Assembly (NCBI GenBank): GCA_002381645.1
Contig: DFXE01000024.1
Location: forward strand, 51,742-115,741
Direction: 5' to 3'
Length of the DNA: 64,000 nt
Source of the DNA: Bacteroidales bacterium UBA4116
Lineage (GTDB): Bacteria; Bacteroidota; Bacteroidia; Bacteroidales; Tannerellaceae
Shown here: positions 1 to 7,160 of the stretch, piece by piece
Layout: every line of letters begins with the position of its first letter
Position numbering within the stretch: position 1 is the stretch's first letter
Program-made: the position numbers and the translations under genes
The notes under the pieces: generated by a model
Database searches by the model: none
Told to the model about the DNA's origin: nothing
The model's input: only the letters and a program-made list of their open reading frames with translations

Positions 1-308
1 TATTCTCCATCAATCATGTAGAGGCAGACTACCGAATCATTTGTCGGGTTCATTTTGGTATCTACCACAAGCAAATCCCCGTAGCTGATGCCCGGCGCCA
101 GTAGTTCCCGGTTCGTAACCCACAGGCAGCGATTTCCCGATTTATTACGGATTATCCGCTTATTCAGGTCGATACGATCTTCGATGTAGTTGTAAGCCTC
201 GGCAGGATATCCGGCTTTAATCGTCCCGTACAGAGGAATCTCCACTGCGGAAAGTTCCGCTGTGGGCTGCATTAACCTGTTATATTTTACTGAATCATTG
301 CCTGCCAT
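1..308 (-). CDS. S24 (UmuD/LexA-like) family protein, partial, nucleophile Ser replaced
   Basis: This reading frame is open to the left edge, so the C-terminus is missing. Translated from 308 it gives an arm, then IPLYGTIKAGYP, which matches the UmuD self-cleavage region with its Ala-Gly pair, then YIEDRIDLN and later GISYGDLLVVD. From RIDLN to GDLLxVD the spacing equals that of E. coli UmuD with no gap. The residue at the UmuD catalytic Ser (GDSM) is Glu here (NREL). The fold is therefore recognisable, but the serine protease centre looks dead. The Lys partner lies outside the window. ATG at 308 is the first in frame after a stop; ATG at 272 is an alternative. A UmuC-like polymerase might follow off the left edge, but this is not visible. 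Confidence 0.75.
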   Translation of the reverse strand, partial: MAGNDSVKYNRLMQPTAELSAVEIPLYGTIKAGYPAEAYNYIEDRIDLNKRIIRNKSGNRCLWVTNRELLAPGISYGDLLVVDTKMNPTNDSVVCLYMIDGE

Positions 309-606
309 ATACCATTCGGATTACCAATCGCAAATACACACGTCTGGTCAATCCTTATGCCACAACAGGGGTGAGAAAGTACCGCAACGCAGTATAACTG
401 CATTGTGTATAATACTTTTCTACGGTAAAATGTTCAGGGAATTATTTTGCAGGCTTGCCGCAAATGAATTTTATATCCTTAATCTACTTTTTCTATCCTC
501 CTTTTCTTACCCCAAAATTATGGAAGAAATTTCGGATTTTAAATATGAGTGCGGCTGATTTTTTTGTTAAAAATGACTTTCCCCTGCATGACAGGGATTT
601 AAAGAA
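309..606. other. non-coding gap
   Basis: No convincing gene is visible between the S24-like gene and the terminator at 607. The one long plus-strand frame here has no family features. The bases just right of 308 should hold the promoter of the S24-like gene, but I see no clear TAnnTTTG element there. Confidence 0.4.
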
Positions 607-632
607 GTATGGCGACCATTAGGTCGCCATAC
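607..632 (-). terminator. terminator hairpin after the membrane protein gene
   Basis: A perfect 11-bp stem (arms 607-617 and 622-632) with a 4-base loop, followed on the minus strand by TTCTTT. It lies 42 bases past the stop of the minus-strand gene ending at 675. Confidence 0.7.
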
Positions 633-674
633 ACATAATAACCGTGAAGGCATTTTCTTAAAATGAGGACTGTT

Positions 675-1193
675 TTACCTTATCATCTCAGGCATACATC
701 TTAATAGTTCTTCCCGCTCTATGATAGTCATTTTTTTTCTACCTGTACTATCCGCATTGCTACTTCTTCTTTCGTGCATACGTTCAAAACGTCTAAATTC
801 CCGCTCATGCCATTCCCGTTCCCGTTCTTCCCTTGACCGTTTTAATTCGTTTGCTTTTATTTCGGCAGCTTCCCGTGTCAGATGCCTGTCGATAATACCT
901 TGCAGGTCTTTTGCGTGCTTTGTTTCAATAACCGCAGTGGTCACACTGAAAACAGTAATACAAAATAATACTACCATTATTACTGAACTGAATCTCTCTA
1001 AAACATCGTCTAACCAATAAAATAAGTTGGTGAATAAACGCTTCATAAATTTCAATGATTTTAATTCGTGAATGAAAGACACAAAAAAAACGTGCCTCTT
1101 CATGTAAGCAATGTAATCCTTGAGGTCGGCAAAACCCAGCACATACATATACATACAATCTAAGGCACGCCATATCTTTAGATAAGCGTCCAT
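675..1193 (-). CDS. hypothetical membrane protein with charged C-terminal region
   Basis: I do not recognise the family. The 172-residue product has one clear hydrophobic segment (about residues 69-91), followed by a long Arg/Glu-rich stretch (about 95-150) likely to form a helix or coiled coil. This suggests a single-pass inner-membrane protein with a cytoplasmic charged tail. An internal Met at 1046 would remove the first 49 residues and leave a more typical MKRLF start, so the start is uncertain. A -7 element at 1284-1291 lies at a reasonable distance for the longer form. A hairpin terminator follows. It is probably an ICE accessory gene. Confidence 0.5.
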   Translation of the reverse strand: MDAYLKIWRALDCMYMYVLGFADLKDYIAYMKRHVFFVSFIHELKSLKFMKRLFTNLFYWLDDVLERFSSVIMVVLFCITVFSVTTAVIETKHAKDLQGIIDRHLTREAAEIKANELKRSREEREREWHEREFRRFERMHERRSSNADSTGRKKMTIIEREELLRCMPEMIR

Positions 1194-1262
1194 AGAAAAT
1201 GTATCGTCCAGTCAGGTGCTAAAAATTTGCCGTTTCAAGGCTGACTGAACTATCGTGAGAAT

Positions 1263-1291
1263 CGAAACTAATCGTTTCGGCTACAAAGATA
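1263..1291 (-). promoter_or_regulatory. promoter and dyad upstream of the membrane protein gene
   Basis: On the minus strand, TATCTTTG (1291 to 1284) matches the Bacteroidetes -7 consensus TAnnTTTG. Directly downstream, over the expected start of transcription, is the dyad CGAAAC-N5-GTTTCG (1263-1279). Its position would suit a repressor site. The regulator is unknown. Confidence 0.55.
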
Positions 1292-1452
1292 ATTTTTATT
1301 TTCGACCTAACTTGTTAAAGGCATGAAAACCTTACAAGTCCGGCTGTAACAGTAACAGCAGATAGTTTGCTGTTTACTTGTAAATTATCTTTTCAAAATT
1401 ACTTTCTTTTTTTCGGGGAGTAAGAAAGTAATAAAGAACCCCAAATGTAAAA

Positions 1453-1731
1453 TTAATCACCCGTTACAGATGCCATATATTCCGCAGCAGGAACATTTAA
1501 CTCAACCAACTCGTCAAATAATGCCTGTAATCCCCTGCAAAGCATTCCGACTTTTGTTTCGATTAAGTTTAAATCGACTTTCGCATCAATTAATGACTGT
1601 ATTTTTTCTGCTAAGTCTTTGAAAGTTCTTAACCGGAGCATGAGTTGGTTCCTGCGATGGCTTTCCGCTTGTTCGTTCAGGTCATTCTCGATCAGGCGAA
1701 TAATTTCCAGCTCTTCCTTAATTGATACCAT
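1453..1731 (-). CDS. hypothetical small helical protein
   Basis: The 92-residue product is rich in Leu, Glu, Lys and Arg with no signal peptide or membrane segment. It reads as mostly helical, possibly a coiled coil (residues 1-70). No family is recognised. Its start overlaps the end of the upstream minus-strand gene by 14 bases, so the two are probably translationally coupled and their products may act together. It is likely an ICE accessory gene. Confidence 0.55.
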   Translation of the reverse strand: MVSIKEELEIIRLIENDLNEQAESHRRNQLMLRLRTFKDLAEKIQSLIDAKVDLNLIETKVGMLCRGLQALFDELVELNVPAAEYMASVTGD

Positions 1732-2218
1732 GATTCTGTGCGATTGCTTGTAACCATAATTGTGTACTTTGTTCCAATTCGACCATCAGGAAACCGATAA
1801 CATACCTTTGATTCTGGTCGTCATAAAAATAGCTGATAATACTTTTATCCTTATTATTTATCCAGCTATTTTTCTCTCCTGGTAATTGCTTGTAAGTACG
1901 GTCAATGAGCCGCCGGTAATTTTCCGCTTTCTCTTCGTCCTTTACATAGATTGCCGACCATTCGCACACATCCTGATCTTCAAAATAACAGTGAACAAGT
2001 GTGTCGAAAACCTTAACAACAACTGAACTTTGGAAGGATGATTCCGGGTGATTTTCATTTTCCGTTGGTTCAGTGAACAATAAAGCATTTACAACTTTAC
2101 AATACTCCGTTTCGGCCACCTGCGGATCTGCGATAATTTTAGACCTTTGCTTCCCCAACAAGGTTTGTGCGATGTGAATTGCGAAAGGAACTTCCGCGAG
2201 ATTTGAACTTTTTGCCAT
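1718..2218 (-). CDS. hypothetical protein of the ICE
   Basis: I chose the ATG at 2218, which gives a 166-residue soluble protein starting MAKSSNLAEV. The open frame continues back to 2368, but that extension is Cys- and Phe-rich and looks non-coding. Visible features are an acidic middle and a C-terminal segment with YFYDDQNQRYVIGFLMVELE, which looks like paired beta strands. No signal peptide, membrane segment or known motif is seen. It overlaps the next gene (start 1731) by 14 bases, forming a two-gene unit. Function unknown. Confidence 0.5.
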   Translation of the reverse strand: MAKSSNLAEVPFAIHIAQTLLGKQRSKIIADPQVAETEYCKVVNALLFTEPTENENHPESSFQSSVVVKVFDTLVHCYFEDQDVCEWSAIYVKDEEKAENYRRLIDRTYKQLPGEKNSWINNKDKSIISYFYDDQNQRYVIGFLMVELEQSTQLWLQAIAQNHGIN

Positions 2219-2773
2219 AGTTTCAAGAATTTTATATGTGCTTACTGCCCCCGGCAAGCGGATACATAAAAAAAGCGTGGGGCAAAACTTTATTTCGCAA
2301 CCGGAGGTACTGGAAATACCTGTATGCACGAAAACAAAGTCAGCTCCACGCCATATACTATGACGCAAAGCAATTTAACTTGTTTACCCCGTGCGCAATT
2401 CGTCAAATTTCCAGTTTTCCGGCTGACGGGTAAAGCTAAACGCTTTTTGTAATTGTTATTCCTAACGTATTCTACTGCAAAAAATTCGCAGCAAAAATAC
2501 ATCTTTTTTGTTTATGGATAATTATTACTTCTACTATTAATTTCGCTTTGAAGCAATTATTATACCATAAGACACTATTCGTGTCAGAGCAATAACAAAA
2601 CTTTTTACGTCATTGTTCAAAAAAAGTTTTACTTTTTTTTAAAAAATTCTTTTGATGTTCAATAAGCCGGCAGCAATTAATCAATATTCTGAAAGCGTTC
2701 CTATACCAGCGTGTTATATGTGACAGCTTACGAATAAAATGTTAATTTTCACCTCTAAACCATAGAAGAATAT
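2219..2773. other. non-coding gap with a possible leader
   Basis: There is no supported gene. On the minus strand TATTTTTG (2499 to 2492) matches the -7 consensus and could start a leader of about 270 bases for the gene at 2218. The rightmost 200 bases are A/T-rich and form the upstream region of the plus-strand gene at 2820. Confidence 0.4.
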
Positions 2774-2781
2774 TATCTTTG
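2774..2781 (+). promoter_or_regulatory. -7 element for the nucleotidyltransferase-HEPN pair
   Basis: TATCTTTG matches TAnnTTTG exactly, 38 bases before the ATG at 2820. An A/T-rich stretch containing TTTT lies at the -33 distance. Confidence 0.55.
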
Positions 2782-2819
2782 CCTAAATTAAGATATATCA
2801 TTTTTTATCCGGTTCATAT

Positions 2820-3707
2820 ATGAAGAAATCCCTGGCGCACTTACCAATGGAGAAAAGAGAAGAATTAACTGCCATCGTACAGAATATTCTTATCCAAGTA
2901 CCCGAAACGCAGGTAATTATCCTGTATGGTAGCTATGCACGGGGTAACTACGTGGATTACGATCAGCGTACCGAATATAGCGTGCGTACTTTTTTTAAGT
3001 CTGATTATGATATTGCCGTCCTTACGGAAAAGTCCGAACACAATCATATTTTGCGAAGGCTTGAAAATGCTTCTGAGGAATTTTCAAAAGGGCACCATTA
3101 CACCAATGTCACCCCCATTCAGTTCATAACAGAAAATATCGAAAGTTTTAATCAGGCTATTAACGAAGGGCGATATTTTCATAATGATATAAGGGCTGAA
3201 GGAATAATGCTTTATGATTCCGGCAAATATGAGATTGCCAGTAAAAGGACGTTGAATTATACTGAAATCAGTAATCTGGCGAAAGAGTATTACGAACAGA
3301 AATTTAAAAGTGCTGCCAGTTTCATCAGGAGTGCATCACACGCATACGATGATGAAGATTACAATATGGCGGCATTTCTTCTGCATCAGGCTACCGAAAA
3401 CTATCTTTGTGCAATACTTTTGACCGGTGAATTATATTGTCCGAAAGAACACAGTTTGATGCGGCTTTTCAGCCATACAAAAAGACTAACACGAGAAACA
3501 CTTGAAGTATTCCCCTCCGATAGTCCTGAAAATGAAAGGCTACTTAAATTATTAGAAGAAGCATACATCGAGGCGAGATATAATCCGGATTATAAAGTTA
3601 CGAAGAATGATATTTTTTTGCTCTTTCAGCGGATTGAACACCTGGCTGAAGTATCAGAAAAATTTTGTTCAGCCAAGATTGAAGACTATACAAAGCAGAT
3701 TAAATAA
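2820..3707 (+). CDS. nucleotidyltransferase-HEPN fusion protein, copy 1
   Basis: The N-terminal half (about 30-150) is a minimal nucleotidyltransferase: YGSYARG followed by SDYDIAVL supplies the GS motif and metal-binding Asp pair. An insert of about 18 residues separates the two, longer than the usual spacing. The C-terminal half (about 160-280) is a HEPN helical bundle with FLLHQATENYL, HSLMRLF and EARYNPDYKV. The last motif replaces the R-x4-6-H of RNase-type HEPN proteins, so RNase activity is doubtful. In MNT/HEPN toxin-antitoxin pairs the transferase AMPylates the HEPN partner; here both are on one chain. A paralogue follows after 10 bases. Its role is not known; ICE defence, stability or an antitoxin-like function are possible. 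Confidence 0.85.
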   Translation: MKKSLAHLPMEKREELTAIVQNILIQVPETQVIILYGSYARGNYVDYDQRTEYSVRTFFKSDYDIAVLTEKSEHNHILRRLENASEEFSKGHHYTNVTPIQFITENIESFNQAINEGRYFHNDIRAEGIMLYDSGKYEIASKRTLNYTEISNLAKEYYEQKFKSAASFIRSASHAYDDEDYNMAAFLLHQATENYLCAILLTGELYCPKEHSLMRLFSHTKRLTRETLEVFPSDSPENERLLKLLEEAYIEARYNPDYKVTKNDIFLLFQRIEHLAEVSEKFCSAKIEDYTKQIK

Positions 3708-3717
3708 AACAGATATG

Positions 3718-4635
3718 ATGAAAACGTCGGTCGATTTTTTGCCACATGAAAAACAGGAAGAACTTTCTTCTCTGGTAGATTGTATCCGTGAGAAAGTTAA
3801 GGAAGCACAGTATATAATTCTTTATGGTTCTTATGCTCGCAATGATTATGTGGATTACGACCAGCGCATCGAACACGGTTTAAGAACGACTTTCCAATCG
3901 GACTATGATATTGTGGTGCTTACCCCGAAACGAAAAGCCGGACATTTATCGGTCATGCGAAGACTACAAAATGCCCGGACAAAATTTAACGAGGGACGGC
4001 ATTTCAGTACCGTAACCCCTGTATCATTTCTTCACGATACCATCGAAGAATTTAACAAAGGCATTGACGAAGGACGTTATTTCTTTACAGATATAGCGAT
4101 GCAGGGAATTATTCTCTATAATTCCGGGATTTATGAAATATCTGAAATACGGGAACTGAATAACGAAGAGATCTTGTCGCTGTCAAAAGAGTATTATAAT
4201 GCCAAATATAAAAGGGCAGAATCTTTTCTGAAAGGTGCCAAATTCTATTATGAGGATGAAGACTATACCATGACTTCATTTATGCTGCATCAGGCTACCG
4301 AAAATTATATCCTTGCCATCATACTTTCCGCTTCTTTGTATTCTCCCAAAGGTCACAGCCTGACACAGATTTTCGAGGATAGCAAAAGGTTCACAGATAA
4401 AGCGGCTTTGGCTTTTCCGACCGATAACGAGGAAAACGAAAGACTTTTTAATCTATTGGAGGATTCCTACGTCCAGGCAAGGTATAATAAAGATTTTAAG
4501 GTGTCGAAAGAAGATATAGACAAACTCTTTCCAAAAATCGAACAGATCAGGAAAGAATCAAAAGAAGCCTGTTTATTATTCATCGAACAGCATAACCAAA
4601 GAACACAAGACAGCTCACAAAGTACAAATAATTAG
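3718..4635 (+). CDS. nucleotidyltransferase-HEPN fusion protein, copy 2
   Basis: This is a tandem paralogue of the preceding gene, by eye about half identical over its length. It keeps YGSYARN, SDYDIVVL, MLHQATENYI, GHSLTQIF and ARYNKDFKV. I chose the ATG at 3718 because it aligns with the start of copy 1; ATG at 3715 is also possible. The stop of copy 1 is only 10 bases upstream, so the two form an operon. The first copy ends soon after its HEPN domain, while this one has a short Gln/Ser/Asn-rich tail. It converges with the HEPN gene on the other strand. Confidence 0.85.
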   Translation: MKTSVDFLPHEKQEELSSLVDCIREKVKEAQYIILYGSYARNDYVDYDQRIEHGLRTTFQSDYDIVVLTPKRKAGHLSVMRRLQNARTKFNEGRHFSTVTPVSFLHDTIEEFNKGIDEGRYFFTDIAMQGIILYNSGIYEISEIRELNNEEILSLSKEYYNAKYKRAESFLKGAKFYYEDEDYTMTSFMLHQATENYILAIILSASLYSPKGHSLTQIFEDSKRFTDKAALAFPTDNEENERLFNLLEDSYVQARYNKDFKVSKEDIDKLFPKIEQIRKESKEACLLFIEQHNQRTQDSSQSTNN

Positions 4636-4657
4636 TTTATCTGAAAACCGATGAATA

Positions 4658-5416
4658 TTACATTTTCAGTTGTGAAGTAATAATTTTATAAAATACTTTT
4701 AGCGAATCTCTCTCATCTTTGCCCACATAGCTATTATGAGCTACAAGACATCTGATTTTATATAATTCATCAATCATTACGTTTAACCAGTGTTCATTCT
4801 CTTTAGGGAAGAATTTTCCGAAAACGCCCCAATTTCCTACCATTATTTTACCAAGCTCAATGAAGTCGCAATAAAATAAATCATTATTGCCACGCAGGGG
4901 AAGATACCTACTTTCTTGCTCACTCTTTTTAAGTTTATCAATCGTGTCCTGTACTCTTTTTGGTATATTGATTGTTTCGGTTTTCATTACTTCCTCAATG
5001 AATATCCTGAAGGAATTTTCAATGCAATACAGATATAGATAGACTTCGGACATTTCCCTCCCTTTTTCCTGAATATCAGCCGGCAATAAATTCAGATGTC
5101 CGAAATTGATTCTCTGTTCAATATCCTGTATTGAATCGAGTAAAGATTCTTCTTCATTCAGTAATGGGTAAAATATTTCATTGATGTAATCTCGTCTGGG
5201 AGCATAACCTCCTTTCTTTTGCATCTCTCTTCTGAAATCCTCTAAAGTTGCACATATTTTTATTTCTTTAGGGATAATCAATTTCAGTCTTTCGGTTGAA
5301 ACTAATTCTTTTCTTAGCTGACTATATTCTTTTTCTTTGTCACTATCAATAGGAGAATTAGTTGAAATCCCGGTAAGGAGTATTTTAAGTCTTTCTATTT
5401 TTTCATTATCGTTCAT
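4658..5416 (-). CDS. HEPN-domain protein (Swt1-type), R-x4-H motif
   Basis: The 252-residue product has a charged helical N-terminal part (1-110). The C-terminal domain resembles Swt1-type HEPN proteins: YLYCIENSFRIFIEEVM, then YCDFIELGKIMVGNW, then ELYKIRCLVAHNSYVG. The last segment contains R-x4-H, the catalytic signature of HEPN RNases, so ribonuclease activity is plausible. The gene converges on the nucleotidyltransferase-HEPN pair with 22 bases between stops. The three genes together look like a HEPN-based defence or maintenance locus in the ICE, but no toxin-antitoxin pairing is shown by the sequence. Confidence 0.75.
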   Translation of the reverse strand: MNDNEKIERLKILLTGISTNSPIDSDKEKEYSQLRKELVSTERLKLIIPKEIKICATLEDFRREMQKKGGYAPRRDYINEIFYPLLNEEESLLDSIQDIEQRINFGHLNLLPADIQEKGREMSEVYLYLYCIENSFRIFIEEVMKTETINIPKRVQDTIDKLKKSEQESRYLPLRGNNDLFYCDFIELGKIMVGNWGVFGKFFPKENEHWLNVMIDELYKIRCLVAHNSYVGKDERDSLKVFYKIITSQLKM

Positions 5417-5591
5417 GTCTGTAATATTTTAGCCGATAAAAATACGAATTATTTAAGTAACAGGAAGGAAATGCCATATATACTTTAAGTACATTTTCAG
5501 CTTCCATGAAGCCACTCAATTCCAAACCGGTTCCACACACTGCCACCAAACCCACAAACAACTTTTAACCAGCCGAATCCCCTTACTTTTA

Positions 5592-5615
5592 TTCTGCATT
5601 AATAGTGATGCAGAA
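5592..5615 (+). promoter_or_regulatory. leader hairpin before the DUF3945 gene
   Basis: Perfect 8-bp arms TTCTGCAT and ATGCAGAA flank an 8-base loop, 16 bases before the ATG at 5632. TACTTTTA at 5584-5591, one base off the -7 consensus, directly precedes it. It may be a leader structure or operator. Confidence 0.4.
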
Positions 5616-5631
5616 CTAAAAGTATTGATAA

Positions 5632-7134
5632 ATGGATGAAAAATTAAATCCGAAAGACAAAGTCCTCTTGATGAGAGAAGAGGGCGGAAACGAACTCAAA
5701 GTAGTGAAAGGCATCAATAAGAAAGGACAGATTGATGCCGTCGATCCCATGAAGGCGAAGCAAACCGATTTTCTCACTATCGACAAGCACGCCGACCCAA
5801 TCGAAAACTTTTTCAAAAACTTCATTCGCCAGGCAAAGAACCCATCACATACGGGTTTTTTCGCTGTAACTGTGGATATGCTCGACAAAATCATACAGAT
5901 AAAAGATGAAGATTTGGAGAAGTACCGCATCAATCCGAAAGATTTTATCGAAAAGCAGGAGCAATCACGGAAAGCAGCAGATAATCAAAAAGAAGTAAAA
6001 ACCGAAGAAAAAAAAGCAGACATGGAACAGAAACCAGCAACAGAACAGCAAAACAATTACAAAGAATACGACACCAGCCGTATTCCTGAAGGTGAATATC
6101 AAAAGTACGGTATTAAGCCGGAAGACTTAGTAGGCGAAATGAAAGCCATGAGTTACGGGTATAAATCTCCGCACCTCGTAGATATCAGTCCGAAAATCGA
6201 AGGAGTTGAGTATCCTATGAAAGCACGTCTTTCGTTGGAAGAACAGGCGGATGGAAGCCTGAAATTCATTCCGCATCCCTATCAACAACAGGTCGATTTG
6301 GATAAACCTTTTCAGGGCGTTATGCTTCCCGATGACGTAAAAGAGAACCTACTGGCTACCGGTAACGGCGGCAGGGTTGTGGAACTGGAACCTACTCCCG
6401 GAGAGAAAGTGCCCGCACTTGTTTCCATCGACAAGATTACCAACCGTCTGGAAGCTGTTCCGTTGGATAAACTGAATGTTTCCCAGAACCTCAAAGGCGT
6501 GGAACTTTCCCCCGAACAGCAGCAGGATATAAAAGCCGGTAAGAAAGTATTGGTGGAAGCCATGACTTCCCGCAATACCAAAGACACTGAAAATCCTTTC
6601 AAATTCGATGGTTACGTTCAGTTCAATGCGGCAAAAGGCTCTTATGATTTTACCTACGACGGACTTGACCGCAACCGTTACCGGCAGGACAACAAGCAGG
6701 AAGCCAACCAGGAGCAGAAACAACAGCCGGGCGATGAGCAAAACAAAGTCCGCATCCCTAAAAAACTACTCGGTGTTGACCTGAACGATACCCAACAGGA
6801 TATGCTTCGTAACAATAAGGCAGTATATGTTCAGGGTATGCTCAAAGACGGGCAAGACCAGCCATTCAATGCCTATGTAAAGGTGAATCAGGAAAAAGGC
6901 AAACTCGACTTTTTCAAATGGAACCCCGACAAAGCCAAAAAGCAGGGTGCGGATGTGAAAGTTGCCGAAGGCAATAAAACACAGGTAGCCGTCAATTCGC
7001 AGGGTAAAACCAACGAAGCTACTAAGAACGTAAATGAACCTCTTAAACAAGGTCAGCAGGCACCGACTGAACAACAGAAGCAGCAACAGCAAAGCAAAAA
7101 GCCTGTAAAGAAGTCATCAGGAGTTAAAATGTAA
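5632..7134 (+). CDS. DUF4099/DUF3945 domain ICE protein
   Basis: The 500-residue product matches the proteins found next to topB in Bacteroidetes conjugative elements. The N-terminal part resembles DUF4099, a charged linker follows (about 105-140), and the rest carries DUF3945-like repeats, with KYGIKPEDL, then FQGVMLPDDVKENL and GVDLNDTQQDMLRNNK. The tail is very rich in Gln and Lys. There is no signal peptide. Its biochemical role is unknown; conserved linkage to topoisomerase suggests a part in element replication or DNA processing. The topB gene starts 26 bases downstream in what looks like the same operon. Confidence 0.8.
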   Translation: MDEKLNPKDKVLLMREEGGNELKVVKGINKKGQIDAVDPMKAKQTDFLTIDKHADPIENFFKNFIRQAKNPSHTGFFAVTVDMLDKIIQIKDEDLEKYRINPKDFIEKQEQSRKAADNQKEVKTEEKKADMEQKPATEQQNNYKEYDTSRIPEGEYQKYGIKPEDLVGEMKAMSYGYKSPHLVDISPKIEGVEYPMKARLSLEEQADGSLKFIPHPYQQQVDLDKPFQGVMLPDDVKENLLATGNGGRVVELEPTPGEKVPALVSIDKITNRLEAVPLDKLNVSQNLKGVELSPEQQQDIKAGKKVLVEAMTSRNTKDTENPFKFDGYVQFNAAKGSYDFTYDGLDRNRYRQDNKQEANQEQKQQPGDEQNKVRIPKKLLGVDLNDTQQDMLRNNKAVYVQGMLKDGQDQPFNAYVKVNQEKGKLDFFKWNPDKAKKQGADVKVAEGNKTQVAVNSQGKTNEATKNVNEPLKQGQQAPTEQQKQQQQSKKPVKKSSGVKM

Positions 7135-7137
7135 TAT

Positions 7138-7154
7138 CCACTAAAAAATCCAAC
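7138..7154 (+). repeat. 17-bp leader repeat, copy 1 (before topB)
   Basis: CCACTAAAAAATCCAAC occurs here, ending 6 bases before the topB ATG, and again at 9396-9412 before the DUF1896 gene. The identity and position suggest a shared translation-initiation or regulatory element. Confidence 0.6.
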
Positions 7155-7160
7155 GTAATA

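Noticed and set aside
262..558. 98-codon plus-strand frame near the left edge
   Set aside because: It has Cys- and Ser-rich, low-complexity content, no family features, and overlaps the start of the S24-like gene on the other strand.
2219..2368. N-terminal extension of the gene ending at 1718
   Set aside because: The extra 50 residues are Cys/Phe-rich and unlike the rest; the ATG at 2218 gives a clean soluble start.
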